Shown: positions 33,571 through 44,990 of the stretch, in pieces
How the letters are laid out: each line of letters begins with the position of its first letter
Numbering within the stretch: position 1 is the first letter of the stretch
NCBI RefSeq assembly: GCF_040802235.1
Contig: NC_133165.1
Coordinates: forward strand, 46,748,129 to 46,812,128
DNA from: Manis javanica
Lineage: Eukaryota; Chordata; Mammalia; Pholidota; Manidae
DNA length: 64,000 bases
Direction: 5' to 3'
The notes under the pieces: model-generated
Databases searched by the model: none
Told to the model about the DNA's origin: nothing
What the model saw: the letters and a program-made list of their open reading frames with translations, nothing else
Translations under genes and position numbers: made by a program

Positions 33571-34517
33571 CTTTTTTTTTGTATCATTAATCTGCAATTA
33601 CATGAAGAACATTATGTTTGCTAGGCTCCCTCCTTCACACATACCCCTTCACCATCACTGTCCATCTGCATTGTAAGATGCTGTAAAATCACTACTTCTC
33701 TGTTTTGCACAGCCCTCCCCATGCCCTCCATGCACTATACATGCTAATCGTAATGCCCTCTTTGTTTTTCCCCACCCTTATCCCTCCCTTCCCACCCATC
33801 CTCCCCAGTCCCTTTCCCTTTGGTAACTGTTAGTCCATTCTTGGGTTCTGTGGTTCTGCTGCTGTTTTGTTCCTTCAGTTTTCCTCTGGTCTTAAACTCC
33901 ACATATAAGTGAAATCATTTGGTACTTGTCTTTCTCCGCCTGGCTTATTTCACTGAGCATAATACCCTCTAGCTCCATCCATGTTGTTGTAAATGGTAGG
34001 ATCTATTTTTCTCTTATGGCTGAGTAATATTCCATTGTGTATATGTACCACATCTTCTTTATCCATTCATCTACTGATGGACACTTAGGTTGCTTCCATT
34101 TCTTGGCTATTGTAGATAGTGCTGCAATAAACATAGGGGTGCATCTGTCTTTTTCAAACTGGGTTGCTGCATTCTTAGGGTAAATTCCTAGAAGTGGAAT
34201 TCCTGAGTCAAATGGTATTTCTATTTTGAGGTTTTTGAGGAACCTCCATACTGCTTTCCACAATGGTTGAATTAATTCATTCCCACCGGCAGGGTAGGAG
34301 GGTTCCCCTTTCTCCTCAACCTCACCAACATTTGTTGTTGTTTGTCTTTTGGATGGTGACAGTCATTACTGGTGTGAGGTGATATCTCATTGTGGTTTTA
34401 ATTTGCATTTCTCTGATAACTAGTGACATGGGGTATCTTTTCATGTGTCTGTTGGACATCTGAATTTCTTCTTTGGAGAATTGTCTGTTCAGCTCCACTG
34501 CCCATTTTTTTTTTTTT
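33571..34517 (-). mobile_element. L1 3'-end segment 2 of the composite locus
   Basis: A second complete 3' UTR in the same orientation, starting at a T-run and GTATCATTAATCTGCAATTA. It reaches further into ORF2 than segment 1 (complement of WKAVWRFLKNLKIEIPFDSG at about 34260-34200). It ends in another T-run at about 34505-34518. Confidence 0.9.
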
Positions 34518-34518
34518 G

Positions 34519-34677
34519 GAAATAAAATATACATGTTTAGTGTGTACAACTTATATAGAGATATACATATGAATTATATATATATATACTTACACAAAGA
34601 TTATGAAATAATGTCCACAGATAAGATAATTAATACATCCTTTAGCACAGCTGGTACTATTTTCCTTTATCCCTATG
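34519..34677. other. A+T-rich 160 bp spacer between two T-runs in the L1 composite
   Basis: GGAAATAAAATATACATG, GTGTACAACTTATATAGAG and TATATATATATAC are not part of the young L1. They weakly recall an old L1M 3' UTR. Bounded left and right by T-runs of 12 or more bases. Confidence 0.6.
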
Positions 34678-34823
34678 TTTTTTTTTTTTCCCTTTCTTTT
34701 TCCCCGCCCTTGTCCCTCCCTTCCCACCCATCCTCCCCAGTCCCTTTCCCTTTGGTAACTATTAGTCCATTCTTGGGTTCTGTGATTCTGCTGCTGTTTT
34801 GTCCCTTCAGTTTTGGTTTGTTC

Positions 34824-37800
34824 TTATACTCCACATATGAGTGAGATCATTTGGTACTTGTCTTTCTCCGCCTGGCTAATTTCACTGAGCATAATACCCT
34901 CTAGCTCCATCCATGTTGTTGCAAATGGTAGGATCTGTTTTTTTCTTATGGCTGAGTAATATTCCATTGTGTATATGTACCACATCTTCTTTATCCATTC
35001 ATCTACTGATGGACATTTAGGTTCCTTCCATATCTTGGCTACTGTAAATAGTGCAGCGATAAACATAGAGGTGCATCTGTCTTTTTCAACCTGGAGTGCT
35101 GCATTCTTAGGGTAAATTCCTATAAGTGGAAATCCTGGGTCAAATGGTAAGTCTATTTTGAGCATTCTGAGGAACCTCCATACTGCTTTCCACAATGGCT
35201 GAACTAATTTACATTCCCACCAGAGGTGTAGGAGGGTTCCCCTTTCTCCACAAGCTCGCCAACATTTGTTGTTGTCTTTTCGCTGATGGCGATCCTTACT
35301 GGTGTGAGGTGATATCTCATTGTGGTTTTAATTTGCATTTCTCTGATGATTAGCAATGTGGAACATCTTTTCATGTGCCTGTTGTCCATCTGGATTTCTT
35401 CTTTAGAGAACTGTCTATTCAGCTCCTCTGCCCATTTTTTAATTGGATTATTTGCTTTTTGTTTGTTGAGGCATGTGAGCTCTTTATATATTTTGGATGT
35501 CAATCCTTTATTGGATCTGTCATTTATGAATATGTTCTCCCATACTGTAGGATACCTTTTTGTTCTATTGATGGTGTCCTTGGCTGTACAGAAGCTTTTT
35601 AGCTTGATATAGTCCCACTTGTTCATTTTTGCCTTTGTTTCCCTTGCCCGGGGAGATACGTTCATGAAGAAGTCACTCATGTTTATGTCCATGAGATTTT
35701 TGCCTATGTTTTTTTCTAAGAGTTTTATGGTTTCATGACTTACATTCAGGTCTTTGATCCATTTGGAGTTTACTTTTGTGTATGGGGTTAGACAATGATC
35801 CAGTTTCATTCTCTTACATATAGCTGTCTAGTTTTGCCAGCACCATCTGTTGAAGAGACAGTCCTTTCCCCATTGTATGTCCATGGCTCCTTTATTGTAT
35901 ATTAATTGACCATATATGTTTGGGTTAATGTCTGGAGTTTCTATTCTGTTCCACTGGTCTGTGGCTCTGTTCTTGTGCCAATACCAAATTGTCTTGATTA
36001 CTGTGGCTTTGTAGTAGAGCTTGAAGGTAGGGAGCAAGATCCCCCCCACTTTATTCTTCCTTCTCAGGATTGCTTTGGCTATATGGGGTCTTTGGCGGTT
36101 CCATATGAATTTTTGAACTATTTCTTCCAGTTCATTGAAGAATGCTGCTGGTAATTTGATAGGGATTGCATCAAATCTGTATACTGCTTTGGGCAGGATG
36201 GCCATTTTGATGATATTAATTCTTCCCAGGCAGGAGCATGGGATGAGTTTCCATTTGTTAGTGACCTCTTTAATTTCTCTTAGGAGTGTCTTGTAGTTTT
36301 CAGGGTATAGGTCTTTCACTTCCTTGGTTAGGTTTATTCCTGCATATTTTATTCTTTTTGATGCTATTGTGAATGGAATTGTTTTCCTGATTTCTCTTTC
36401 TATTAGTTCATTTTTAGTGTATAGGAAAGCTACAGATTTCTGTGTGCTAATTTTGGATCCTGCAACTTTGCTGAATTCTGATATTAGTTCTAGTAGTTTT
36501 GCAGTGGAGTCTTGAGGGTTTTTTATGTACAATATCATGTCATCTGCAAATAGTGACAGTTTAACTTCTTCTTGACCAATCTGGAGTCCTTCTATTTCTT
36601 TGTTTTGTCTGATTTCCGTGGCTAGGACCTCCCGTACTACGTTGAATAACAGTGGGGAGAGTGGGCATCCCTGTCTTGTTCCTGATCTCAGAGGAAAAGC
36701 TTTCAGCCTCTTGCTGTTCAGTATGATGTTAGCTGTGGGTTTATCATATATGGCCTTTATTATGTTGAGGTACTTCCCCTCTGTGCCCATTTTGTTGAGA
36801 GTTTTTATCATGAACGGATGTTGAATTTTGTCAAATGCTTTTTCAGCATCTATGGAGATGATCTTGTGGTTTTTGTCCTTCATTTTGTTGATGTGGTGGA
36901 TGATGTTGATGGATTTTCGAATGTTGTACCATCCTTGCATCCCTGGGATGAATCCCACTTGGTCATGGTGTATGATCCTCTTGATGTATTTTTGAATTCG
37001 GTTTGCTAATATTTTGTTGAGTATTTTTGCATCTACGTTCATCAGGGATATTGGTCTGTAGTTTTCTTTTTTGGTGGGGTCATTGCCTGGTTTTGGTATT
37101 AGGGTGATGTTGGCTTCATAGAATGAGTTTGGGAGTATTCCCTCCTCTTCTTTCTTTTGGAAAACTTTTAGGAGAGTGGGTGTTATGCCTTCTCTGTATG
37201 TCTGATAACATTCCGAGATAAATCCATCTGGCCCGGGGGTTTTGTTCTTGGGTAGTTTTTTGATTACCAATTCAATTTTGTTGCTGGTAATTGGTCTGTT
37301 TTGATTTTCTGTTTCTTTCTGGGTCAGTATTGGAAGGGTATATTTTTCTAGGACGTTGTCCATTTCTCCTAGGTTTTGCAGCTTGTTAGCATATAGGTTT
37401 TCATAGTATTGTCTAATAATTCTTTGTATTTCTGTGGGGTCCATCGTGATTTTTCCTTTCTCGTTTCTGATTCTGTTGATGTGTGCTGATTCTCTTTTTC
37501 TCTTAATTAGTCTGGCCGGAGGCTTATCTATTTTGTTTATTTTCTCAAAGAAGCAGCTCTTGGTTTCATTGATTTTTTTTCTATTGTTTCATTCTTCTCA
37601 ATTTTATTTATTTATTCTCTGGTCTTTATTATGTCCATCCCTCTGCTGACCTTAGGCCTCATTTGTTCTTCTTTTTTCAATTTCGATAATTGTGACATTA
37701 GACTATTCATTTGGGATTGTTCTTCCTTCTTTAAATATGCCTGGATTGCTATATACTTTCCTCTTAAGACTGCTTTTGCTGTGTCCCACAGAAGTTGGGG

Positions 37801-38664
37801 CTTTGAGTTGTTGTTGTCATTTGTTTCCATATATAGCTTGATCTGTATTTCAATTTGGTCGTTGATCCATTGATTATTTAGGAGCATGTTGTTAAGCCTC
37901 CATGTGTTTGTGAGCCTTTTTGCTTTCTTTGTACAATTTATTTCTAGTTTTATATCTGAAAAGTTGGTTGGTAGGATTTCAATCTTTTGGAATTTACTGA
38001 GGCTCTTTTTGTGGCCCAGTATGTGGTCTATTCTGGATAATGTTCCATGTGCACTTGAGAAGAATGTGTATCTTGTTGCTTTTGGATGTAGAGTTCTATA
38101 GCTGTTTATTAGCTCCATCTGTTCTAGTGTGTTGTTCAGTGCCTCTGTGTCCTTACTTACTTTCTTTCTGGTGGATCTGTCCTTTGGAGTGAGTGGTGTG
38201 TTGAAGTCTCCCAAAATGAATGCATTGCATTCTGTTTCCTCCTTCAATTCTGTTAGTATTTGTTTCACATATGCTGGTGCTCCTGTATTGGGTGCATATA
38301 TATTTATAATGGTTATATCTTCTTGTTGGACTGACCCCTTTATCATTATGTAATGTCCTTCTTTATCTCTTGTTACTTTCTTTGTTTTGAAATCTATTTT
38401 GTCTTATACTAGTACTGCAACACCTGCTTTTTTCTCCCTGTTGTTTGCATGAAATATCTTTTTCCATTCCTTGACTTTTAGTCTGTGTATGTCTTTGGGT
38501 TTGAGGTGAGTATCTTGTAAGCAACATATAGATGGGTCTTGCTTTTTTATCCATTCTATTACTCTGTTTCTTTTGATTGGTGCATTCAGTCCATTTACAT
38601 TTAGGGGGATTATTGAAAGATATGTACTTATTGCCATTGCAGGCTTTAGATTTGTGGTTACCAA
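34824..38664 (-). pseudogene. L1 ORF2 (endonuclease and reverse transcriptase), broken
   Basis: The endonuclease begins at 38664 with LNVNGLNAPIKRNRVIEWIK. The usual catalytic CLQETH reads CLQDTH, an acidic but altered residue. An in-frame TAA follows at 38404. The frame resumes at once (IINIYAPNTG, LGDFNTP) to another stop at 37612, then shifts. The longest piece, 37444-35828 (538 codons), holds the reverse transcriptase, with the FADD box at 36550-36539 intact and [20 protein letters not shown] upstream. An in-frame TAG at 35828 and a frameshift near 35200 break the C-terminal part, which ends SLICGV at 34824. In all, three stops and at least two frameshifts. In an intact L1 this protein nicks DNA and primes reverse transcription. 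Confidence 0.95.
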
Positions 38665-38946
38665 AGGTTCAAGGTTAGCTTCTTTACTATCTTACTGTCT
38701 AACTTAACTCACTTTTTGAGCTATTATAGAAACTGTCTGATGATTCTTTCTCTCCCTTCTTATTCCTCCTCCTCCATTCTTCATATGTTGGGTGTTTTGT
38801 TCTGTGCTCTTTTGTGTTTCCTTTGACTGCTTTTGTGGGTAGTTGATTTTATTTTTTGTCTTTAGTTAGTATTTGGTTGGTCTGCTTTCTTTGCTGTGAT
38901 TTTATTTTCTCTGGTGACATCTATTTAGCCTTAGGAGTGCTGCCAT

Positions 38947-39804
38947 CTAGAGCAGTCCCTCTAGAATACCCTGTAGAGGTGGTTTGTGGGAGGCATATTC
39001 CCTCAACTTTTGCTTGTCTGGGAATTGTTTAATCCCTACTTCATATTGAAATGATAATCGTGCTGGATACAATATCCTTGGTTCAAGCCCCTTCTGTTTC
39101 ATTGCATTAAATTATATCATGCCATTCTCTTCTGGCCTATAAGGTTTCTGTTGAGAAGTCTGATGATAGCCTGATGGATTTTCCTTTGTAGGTGACCTTT
39201 TTTTTCTCTCTCACTGCCTTCAATCCTCTGTCCTTGTCTTTGATCTTTGCTATTTTAATTATTATGTGTTTTGGTGTTGCCCTCCTTGAGTCCTTTGTCG
39301 TGGGAGTTCTGTGTGCTTCTGTGGTCTGATCGATTATTTCCTCCCCCAGTTTGGGGAAGTTCTTAGCAATTATGTCTTCAAAGACACTTTTTATCCCTTT
39401 TTCTCTCTTCTTCTTCTTCTGGTACTCCTATAATGCGGATATTTTTCCATTTCGATTGGTCACGCAGTTCTCTTAATATTGTTTCATTCCTGGAGATCCT
39501 TTTATCTCTCTCTGCATCAGCTTCTCTGCATTTCTGTACTCTGATTTCTAGTCCATTAATGGTCTCTTGCATCTTGTGCTTTGATTCTGCTTTGAAGTCC
39601 TTCCAGAGATTGTTTTATTTCTGTGTTCTCCCTCCTTAGCTCTTGCATATTTCTCTGCAAGTCCATCAGGATGGTTATGACTTTTATTTTGAATTCTTTT
39701 TCAGGAAGATCGGTTAAATCTATCTCCCCAGATTCCTTCTCAGGGGAGGATGTAGAGGATGTCTGGGTTAGTCTGGTCTGGATCAAATTCTTCTGCCTTT
39801 TCAT
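38947..39804 (-). pseudogene. L1 ORF1 (RNA-binding chaperone), broken
   Basis: About 286 codons from ATG at 39804 (MKRQKNLIQTRL) to a TAG at 38947. The N-terminal part is charged and coiled-coil-like (LQRNMQELRRENTEIKQSLE). The RNA-recognition start IRIIGVPEEEE lies near 39430-39400. At least two frameshifts, near 39570 and near 39390-39375, and several stops in the C-terminal third disable it. ORF1p normally coats L1 RNA as a trimer. Confidence 0.9.
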
Positions 39805-40624
39805 GTTGATAAATGCAGTGGTATGCTATTGGCTCGTCTGTCAGCTGGGAGAACCAAGATCCTTTCCACTTGCTCCTGGCCTTTGTTTCCTGGGACAACG
39901 GCGACCCCTGGCGGCTTGTGTTGGGCAGTTGTGCGTAGACGGGGTCTCTGTTTCTTGCCCGGCCGCTATTGAGGAAGCTCCCTTGCTGTGGGCGTGGCCA
40001 GCCTCAGACTGCTCCCCTTTTATGGTGGGGCTGTACCGGAGGGGGAACAGACAGCGGGCTGTTAATTGCCATGAGGGGTCTCAGAGCTGCACTACCACCT
40101 ATGAGGTTAGGGCACCCGGAGTTCCTCGGGACTCCCAGCTGCTGGGCTGTGTGCTCTGGGACGTTTCTGTCCAGTTGTGAGGCCCCTGTCCCTTTAAGAC
40201 TTTCAAAAAGCACTTGCTTTTCTTTTGTCTCAGGGGCACTGGCTGCAGGGACCCGCTAGCAGGTTTTACTGTCCTGTTTCCCTAGTATCCTGCACTGCTT
40301 GCACTGTGTGTCTGCGCTGCAGCGCGGATGGCTAAGGCTGGGTGTTTAGCAGTCCTGGGCCCCCTCTCCCTCCCCACTCCAATTCCTCTCCTCCGGCCAG
40401 GAGCTGGGGTGAGGGGTGCTCAGGTCCTGCTGGGCCGTGGCTTGTATCTTTCCCTGTTCGGGAGGTGCTGGATTCTCACAGGTGTAGATGTAGCCTGGCT
40501 GTTGTCCTGTGTCTTCTGTCTCTCTTTTAGTAATAGTTGTATTTGTTGTATTTTCAAAAATTTATATGGTTTTGGGAGGAGATTTCCGCTGCTCTACTCA
40601 CACCTCCATCTTGGCTCCGCCTCT
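39805..40624 (-). promoter_or_regulatory. L1 5' UTR, internal promoter region
   Basis: G+C-rich relative to the rest of the L1, with several CpGs. Its 5' end on minus, GCGGAGCCAAGATGGAGG, contains the CAAGATGG core of the YY1 site that places L1 transcription starts. In many mammals such 5' UTRs also fire antisense, which here would be + (sense to XPO6). Activity is not shown by sequence alone. Confidence 0.7.
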
Positions 40625-40840
40625 ATGTTTGGTTATTTTAAAGGACAGTATCTGCACAATTAGACCCAAAGAGCAGTGACAGGAAAGATGGGAAGAAGTC
40701 TTACTCTGAATATCATGCTCTTGACTAGATTTCCCGTGTGTGCTTTCCTGCTTTCTAAGAGCATTTTGTGCTGAGTGACTTTAGGAGGGGATTGATAGAT
40801 GTCACATTGATTGTCATTGTGTGTAATGTTAAGCTTAGTA

Positions 40841-41146
40841 CAGTTGACCCTTGAACAATTAGGGTTAGGGACACTGACCTCCCTGTGCAGTCAAATCAGA
40901 GTATAACTTTTGACTCTACTGTTGACTAGAAGACTTACTGATGACATCAACAGTTGATTAATGCATATTTTCTATGTTATATGTATTATACACTGCATTC
41001 TTATGTTACTATATTGTAAGTTAGAAGAAAATGTTTTTTCAAATTATCACATACCTCCAAAAGTTTTTCCAATATATTTATTGAAAAAAAATCTGTGTGT
41101 AAGTGGAGTGGCTCAGTTCAAGTCCGTGTTGTTCAAGGATCAACTG
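40841..41146. mobile_element. Tigger-like MITE with terminal inverted repeats
   Basis: The left end CAGTTGACCCTTGAACAA at 40841 pairs with the right end TTGTTCAAGGATCAACTG finishing at 41146, with one mismatch. A TA precedes the left end; TT follows the right, so one side of the TA duplication has changed. Internal A/T-rich words (AGAAGAAAATGTTTTTTCAAA) fit a non-autonomous Tc1/mariner element. Confidence 0.85.
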
Positions 41147-41603
41147 TTATTTCTCTGATATACAGGTGTAAAGGCCAAAGGGATTTTTTGCCTCATCTCT
41201 TTTCTTTGCAGTGGTGAGAGCATAGGGATGAATGAGAGTGTTCTTCTGAGAGGCTAGACATCCATGGTAATCCTGTTAACTTCCAGAGAGTGTTTATATG
41301 AGATTGAATTTCTTTGCTAATGGTGTCTGTCTGTGACACAGCAGGTATGTTTTGCATACTTTTTAACGTTCGTCAGCAGTTAGTATAGAATCACTTTTCT
41401 CAGAAAGTTTTTTTATATACAAGCAAGTAGAGTAATAAAATTGATATAGATATGCCACAGGAATATTTGAATGGGACTCTGGGATGCTGGTCCTCATGGT
41501 TTGGTATCAAGGAGGCCATGAACTTGAATACAGGTTGCCCATATCATTTACCTCTGTGTGGCTCCTGGCGAAGGTAGCAAAAAGTTTTATAAAAATTTCT
41601 TAT
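41147..41603. other. Intronic sequence, nothing recognised
   Basis: No gene or repeat that I can support. Confidence 0.4.
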
Positions 41604-41617
41604 AAAAAGTCATTTTT

Positions 41618-41758
41618 CTCTATAGCATCTTACTATGCTGATAGACAGTGACTGCAAAGGAGGAGGGGAGGACTTGATAATATGGGTGAATGTTGAAACC
41701 ACCATGTAGTTCCTGTGAAACCTTCATAAGATTGTATATCAACGATACTTTAATTTTA
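41618..41758 (+). mobile_element. Very short L1 3' UTR insertion, sense orientation
   Basis: The complement of the L1 3' UTR seen elsewhere in the window: GCATCTTACTATGCTGATAG, GGACTTGATAATATGGGTGA and TGAAACCTTCATAAGATTGT, ending in an A-rich tail. AAAAAGTCATTTTT flanks it exactly at 41604-41617 and 41759-41772. It is the one young L1 here in the sense direction of XPO6. Confidence 0.9.
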
Positions 41759-42279
41759 AAAAAGTCATTTTTTACCCCAGTACCAATTTTATAAAATGTT
41801 ATACTTTAGAGGGGAATGTTTCAGAGGCAATTAGGTAAAACATTACAGATTTGATCAGGATTTGAGAAAACTGTCATCAAGGTACCTTAAGGGACAAAGC
41901 ACCCACATTGCCCACCCATAGTTTAGGGTTTTTAGATAAATTATTAACAGTCTCCTGTGTTTCAGAATATACTTAATCAAGTGCTTGTGAACAGAGGTCA
42001 TTATGATTAGAGCCTCTAAAGGGGGAAATTTAAACAGTCATGTTTCTTGACTTTGGAGGGATTACTTGTATTCCTGAGAAAGTGATACTAACAGTCGTCT
42101 TGTTCCTTTTACTCTCCTGAATTTGGTCTGTAAAATGCTTGTGCACTGGTCCATTTGAGCACTAGAGAAAATAGAAACATATTAGGTAGAGTCTCTTCCC
42201 AGACAGTTTATGTTCTGGCTAGGTAGAGAGGCCTATCTATGAAGTATTAACAGTTACAGAGAGGAGTTTCTAAAGCCCT

Positions 42280-42480
42280 TTCTTTAGTTCTGGCATTATT
42301 TTAACTATGTGCTTTACATAGATTATTTAGTCCTTAGAACAACCCCTTCTGTTAGGATCTCTTATCCCCAGTGGTGCACAAGAGGAAAGAGTGACAGATT
42401 AAATAACTAGGTCAAGGTTGATACGTGTTTGGATTTGCACCCAAGGAATGGGACACCAGAGCCTGTGCTCTTTATTGTAC
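42280..42480 (-). repeat. MIR-like fragment
   Basis: TATGTGCTTTACATAGATTA, TCTTATCCCCAGTGGTGCAC and GATTTGCACCCAAGGAATGG follow MIR complement order. Confidence 0.55.
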
Positions 42481-43950
42481 CATTCTGAAGTGAGCAGTGC
42501 CATGGGCAAAACTCTGTGGTACTGATGAAAAGACAAAGACAAAAGATGAAAACAAAGAAGGGAGGGTCTGTGCTGTAAACTTTCATACTTTAAGAATCTT
42601 AATTTCATGAATGCTGAGCTATGAATTGCAGACCCAGGAGCAAGTGCAAGGTGGGAATAGACATTTGCTATTGGAAATGAGACCATGAGTGTTCAGCCTG
42701 GAGTGATGGCTTCTGTGGTGAGTAATGGCAAAACAGGCGTGCTTTCCTTCCTTTGTCTTATTAAACTTCTCTGCATTTTTCAAAGCCAGAATATATTAGT
42801 CACTATGAATCTTTCCCTGTCTTCCTCAGTTCGCTTTGGGCTTCTGGAGCCATCTTTACATACGTCACTCTTACAGGATGTAAACTGTCATATTTTACTT
42901 CTTCATTCATAGATTCTCCCCTTCTCCCCATGCCAATTCTCTCCTCCAATTCTTTAAAATCAAGGACAGTCTTACTCATCTTTCTATCTCAGGGGCTCAA
43001 AGTAGTATCAGTTATTTAGTGAGTATTGGGTTTATTTGTTTGTTGAATGAATAGCTGAGTTTCTCAGTTGGTCCATATTTAAAGGTTCTTTAAAGCTTGG
43101 TATAGAATAATTGGGGCATAAGATCTCTACTTAGGAGAATCGGTCTGGTGGTGTAGTACAGATTGAGTTGGAGTTGGGGAAGCTGACATCAAGGCAGTTA
43201 GGTAAAAGAAATTATAGCAATCTAGGCAGGAGGTGATTAGGGTCTGGTAGAAGGTAGTAATGAGGGAAAAGGTACAAATCTAATGAAAGTATAAAGCAGG
43301 AACCAGCAGACCTGGTGACATTTGTTGTAGGCATAGAGGATATGGGGAGGAGTCGAACATTTCAAATTATGTAATCCTTTGGCCGCTTTCAAGCTTTTTA
43401 AATAATTTATTAGATGATTAGGGTGCTGGTTGACTTAGTAGTTCCTAAATAAATGAGGCAGTATTATATAGGCTCTGAACTGTTAAACCATGAACAGTGC
43501 AATAAAAGGAGCAGATAAAGTCAAGGCTGGCACAGTTGAAAGCTCCCCCACTTGACAGATTTTAACTCATTCTGTAACAGAAAACTTTGATTTATTTTAG
43601 ATATATACATAGCTTCCCAAGAGCTTAAATCAAAGTCAAATTTCATTCACCATCTTGCCCAAGGATTTTAATCTGTTGTTGAGGTGAGCCCTGTAACTCC
43701 TGCAGAAGCATAGGTCATGTGGTTATCATACTTCGTGTTGCTAACCTGGCAGCTCTGCAGACAAATAGGTGATGGTTCCCAGGAATCCTGGAGTCTCATG
43801 CACTGACTGCACTTGTAGGCCAGCTACAGGCCCGCAGATTGCTCTTAATAGTTGTGCTAATAGAGGAAAAATACAATTTCTAAATTCAGAGTCTGAAAAG
43901 ATTCTGAATGTTAAGAGTAAGTCTAATATTAAGTTTTAAAAATTGTGTAT
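42481..43950. other. Intronic sequence, nothing firm
   Basis: Weak L2-like words at 42920-43060 (AGTGAGTATTGGGTTTATTTG, GTTGAATGAATAG). No gene. Confidence 0.35.
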
Positions 43951-44990
43951 ACTTACAGAAAAGTGCGCAAATCATAATGTAAAGCAATCATCCTTGTGTA
44001 CACTCAGATCAAGAAGACAGTGTTACCAGTATCTCACAACCCCTCCTTCTCTAAGGTAACTTGTATTCTGATTATAACACTGTAGATTCATTCTGCATGT
44101 TTTTAAGGATTAACATACAGAGAATAATGAAGGATGTATTTTGGCTTCTTTCAGCCAGCATTATGTTTGTGAGCTTTGTCCATGTTGTTGTATGTAGCAG
44201 TCTTTATTCATTCTTGTTGTCTTGTAATGCTCTACTGATGAATAAACCACAAAGTATTCATCCACTCTACTGGTGATGGACATTAGGATTCTTTAGACTT
44301 TTTTTGGAAATTAGGAATAATGGTGCTGTGAATATTTGTGTGTATTTTCTTTGGGTATGCATATACAGATTTGTTGTGTATATTTTCAAGGAGGAAAATT
44401 GCCAGGTTATATATAATGTATGCATATGTTCAGCTGTCAAATGGTTTTCCAAAATAGTTACACCATTGTACACTGCCAGCATACTCCTGTTGCTCAATAT
44501 CTTTATCAACACTTATTTCTGTCTTTTAAATTTTAGCCATTTTGGTGTATGTGTGGCACTCTTGTTTTTAATTTGCTTTTCTGGGATTAATAATGAGGTT
44601 GAGTACTTATTTATAGGCTTTCTGAATATCTTCTTTTACGATTAATGGTTGCCTGTCAAAAAAAATTGACTCATCTGTCTTTTCCTTGTTGATCTGTAGA
44701 AGTTATTTTATACTCTGATAGGAGTTCACTGTTACTTATGTTGGAAATACCTTCTCCCATTTTTGTGCCATCTGATGAACATTCCAAGTTACCAGTCTTT
44801 TTTCCCTTGGTATTTAGTGCTTTTATGTGTTCTATTCAAGAAACTTTTCCCTACCCCAAGATCAGGAAAATGTATTATTGTACGTAATATAATCCATATT
44901 GTTTTATCTCTCACATTTTGTATGTATAATCCAACTGAATTTTTTTGTATGTATGTGACTGTGTCTTGTTTTTAAGGTAATCTCATTTTT
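43951..44990 (-). repeat. Old L1 (L1M-type) 3' fragment
   Basis: CACTCTACTGGTGATGGACA, TATTTTCAAGGAGGAAAATTG, CACCATTGTACACTGCCAGC and TTTAGCCATTTTGGTGTATG form the complement ORF2/3' end of an old L1. Short open frames here are antisense relics. Confidence 0.75.

Larger units (their letters stand above)
34690..40624 (-). mobile_element. Full-length but inactivated L1 (main body of the composite)
   Basis: About 5.9 kb with all L1 parts in order on minus: 5' UTR (40624-39805, starting near AGAGGCGGAGCCAAGATGG), ORF1 (39804-38947), an inter-ORF spacer of about 280 bp, ORF2 (38664-34824) and a partial 3' UTR (34823-34690). The terminal part of its own 3' UTR is missing at the T-run 34678-34689. 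Both ORFs carry frameshifts and in-frame stops, so the copy is not autonomous. Damage is modest, so the copy is fairly young. Confidence 0.95.

Noticed and set aside
39623-40180. 185-residue + strand frame
   Set aside because: Antisense of L1 ORF1 and 5' UTR. Primate ORF0 is known from this side of L1, but nothing shows a homologue here; mentioned only as a check in the L1 promoter finding.
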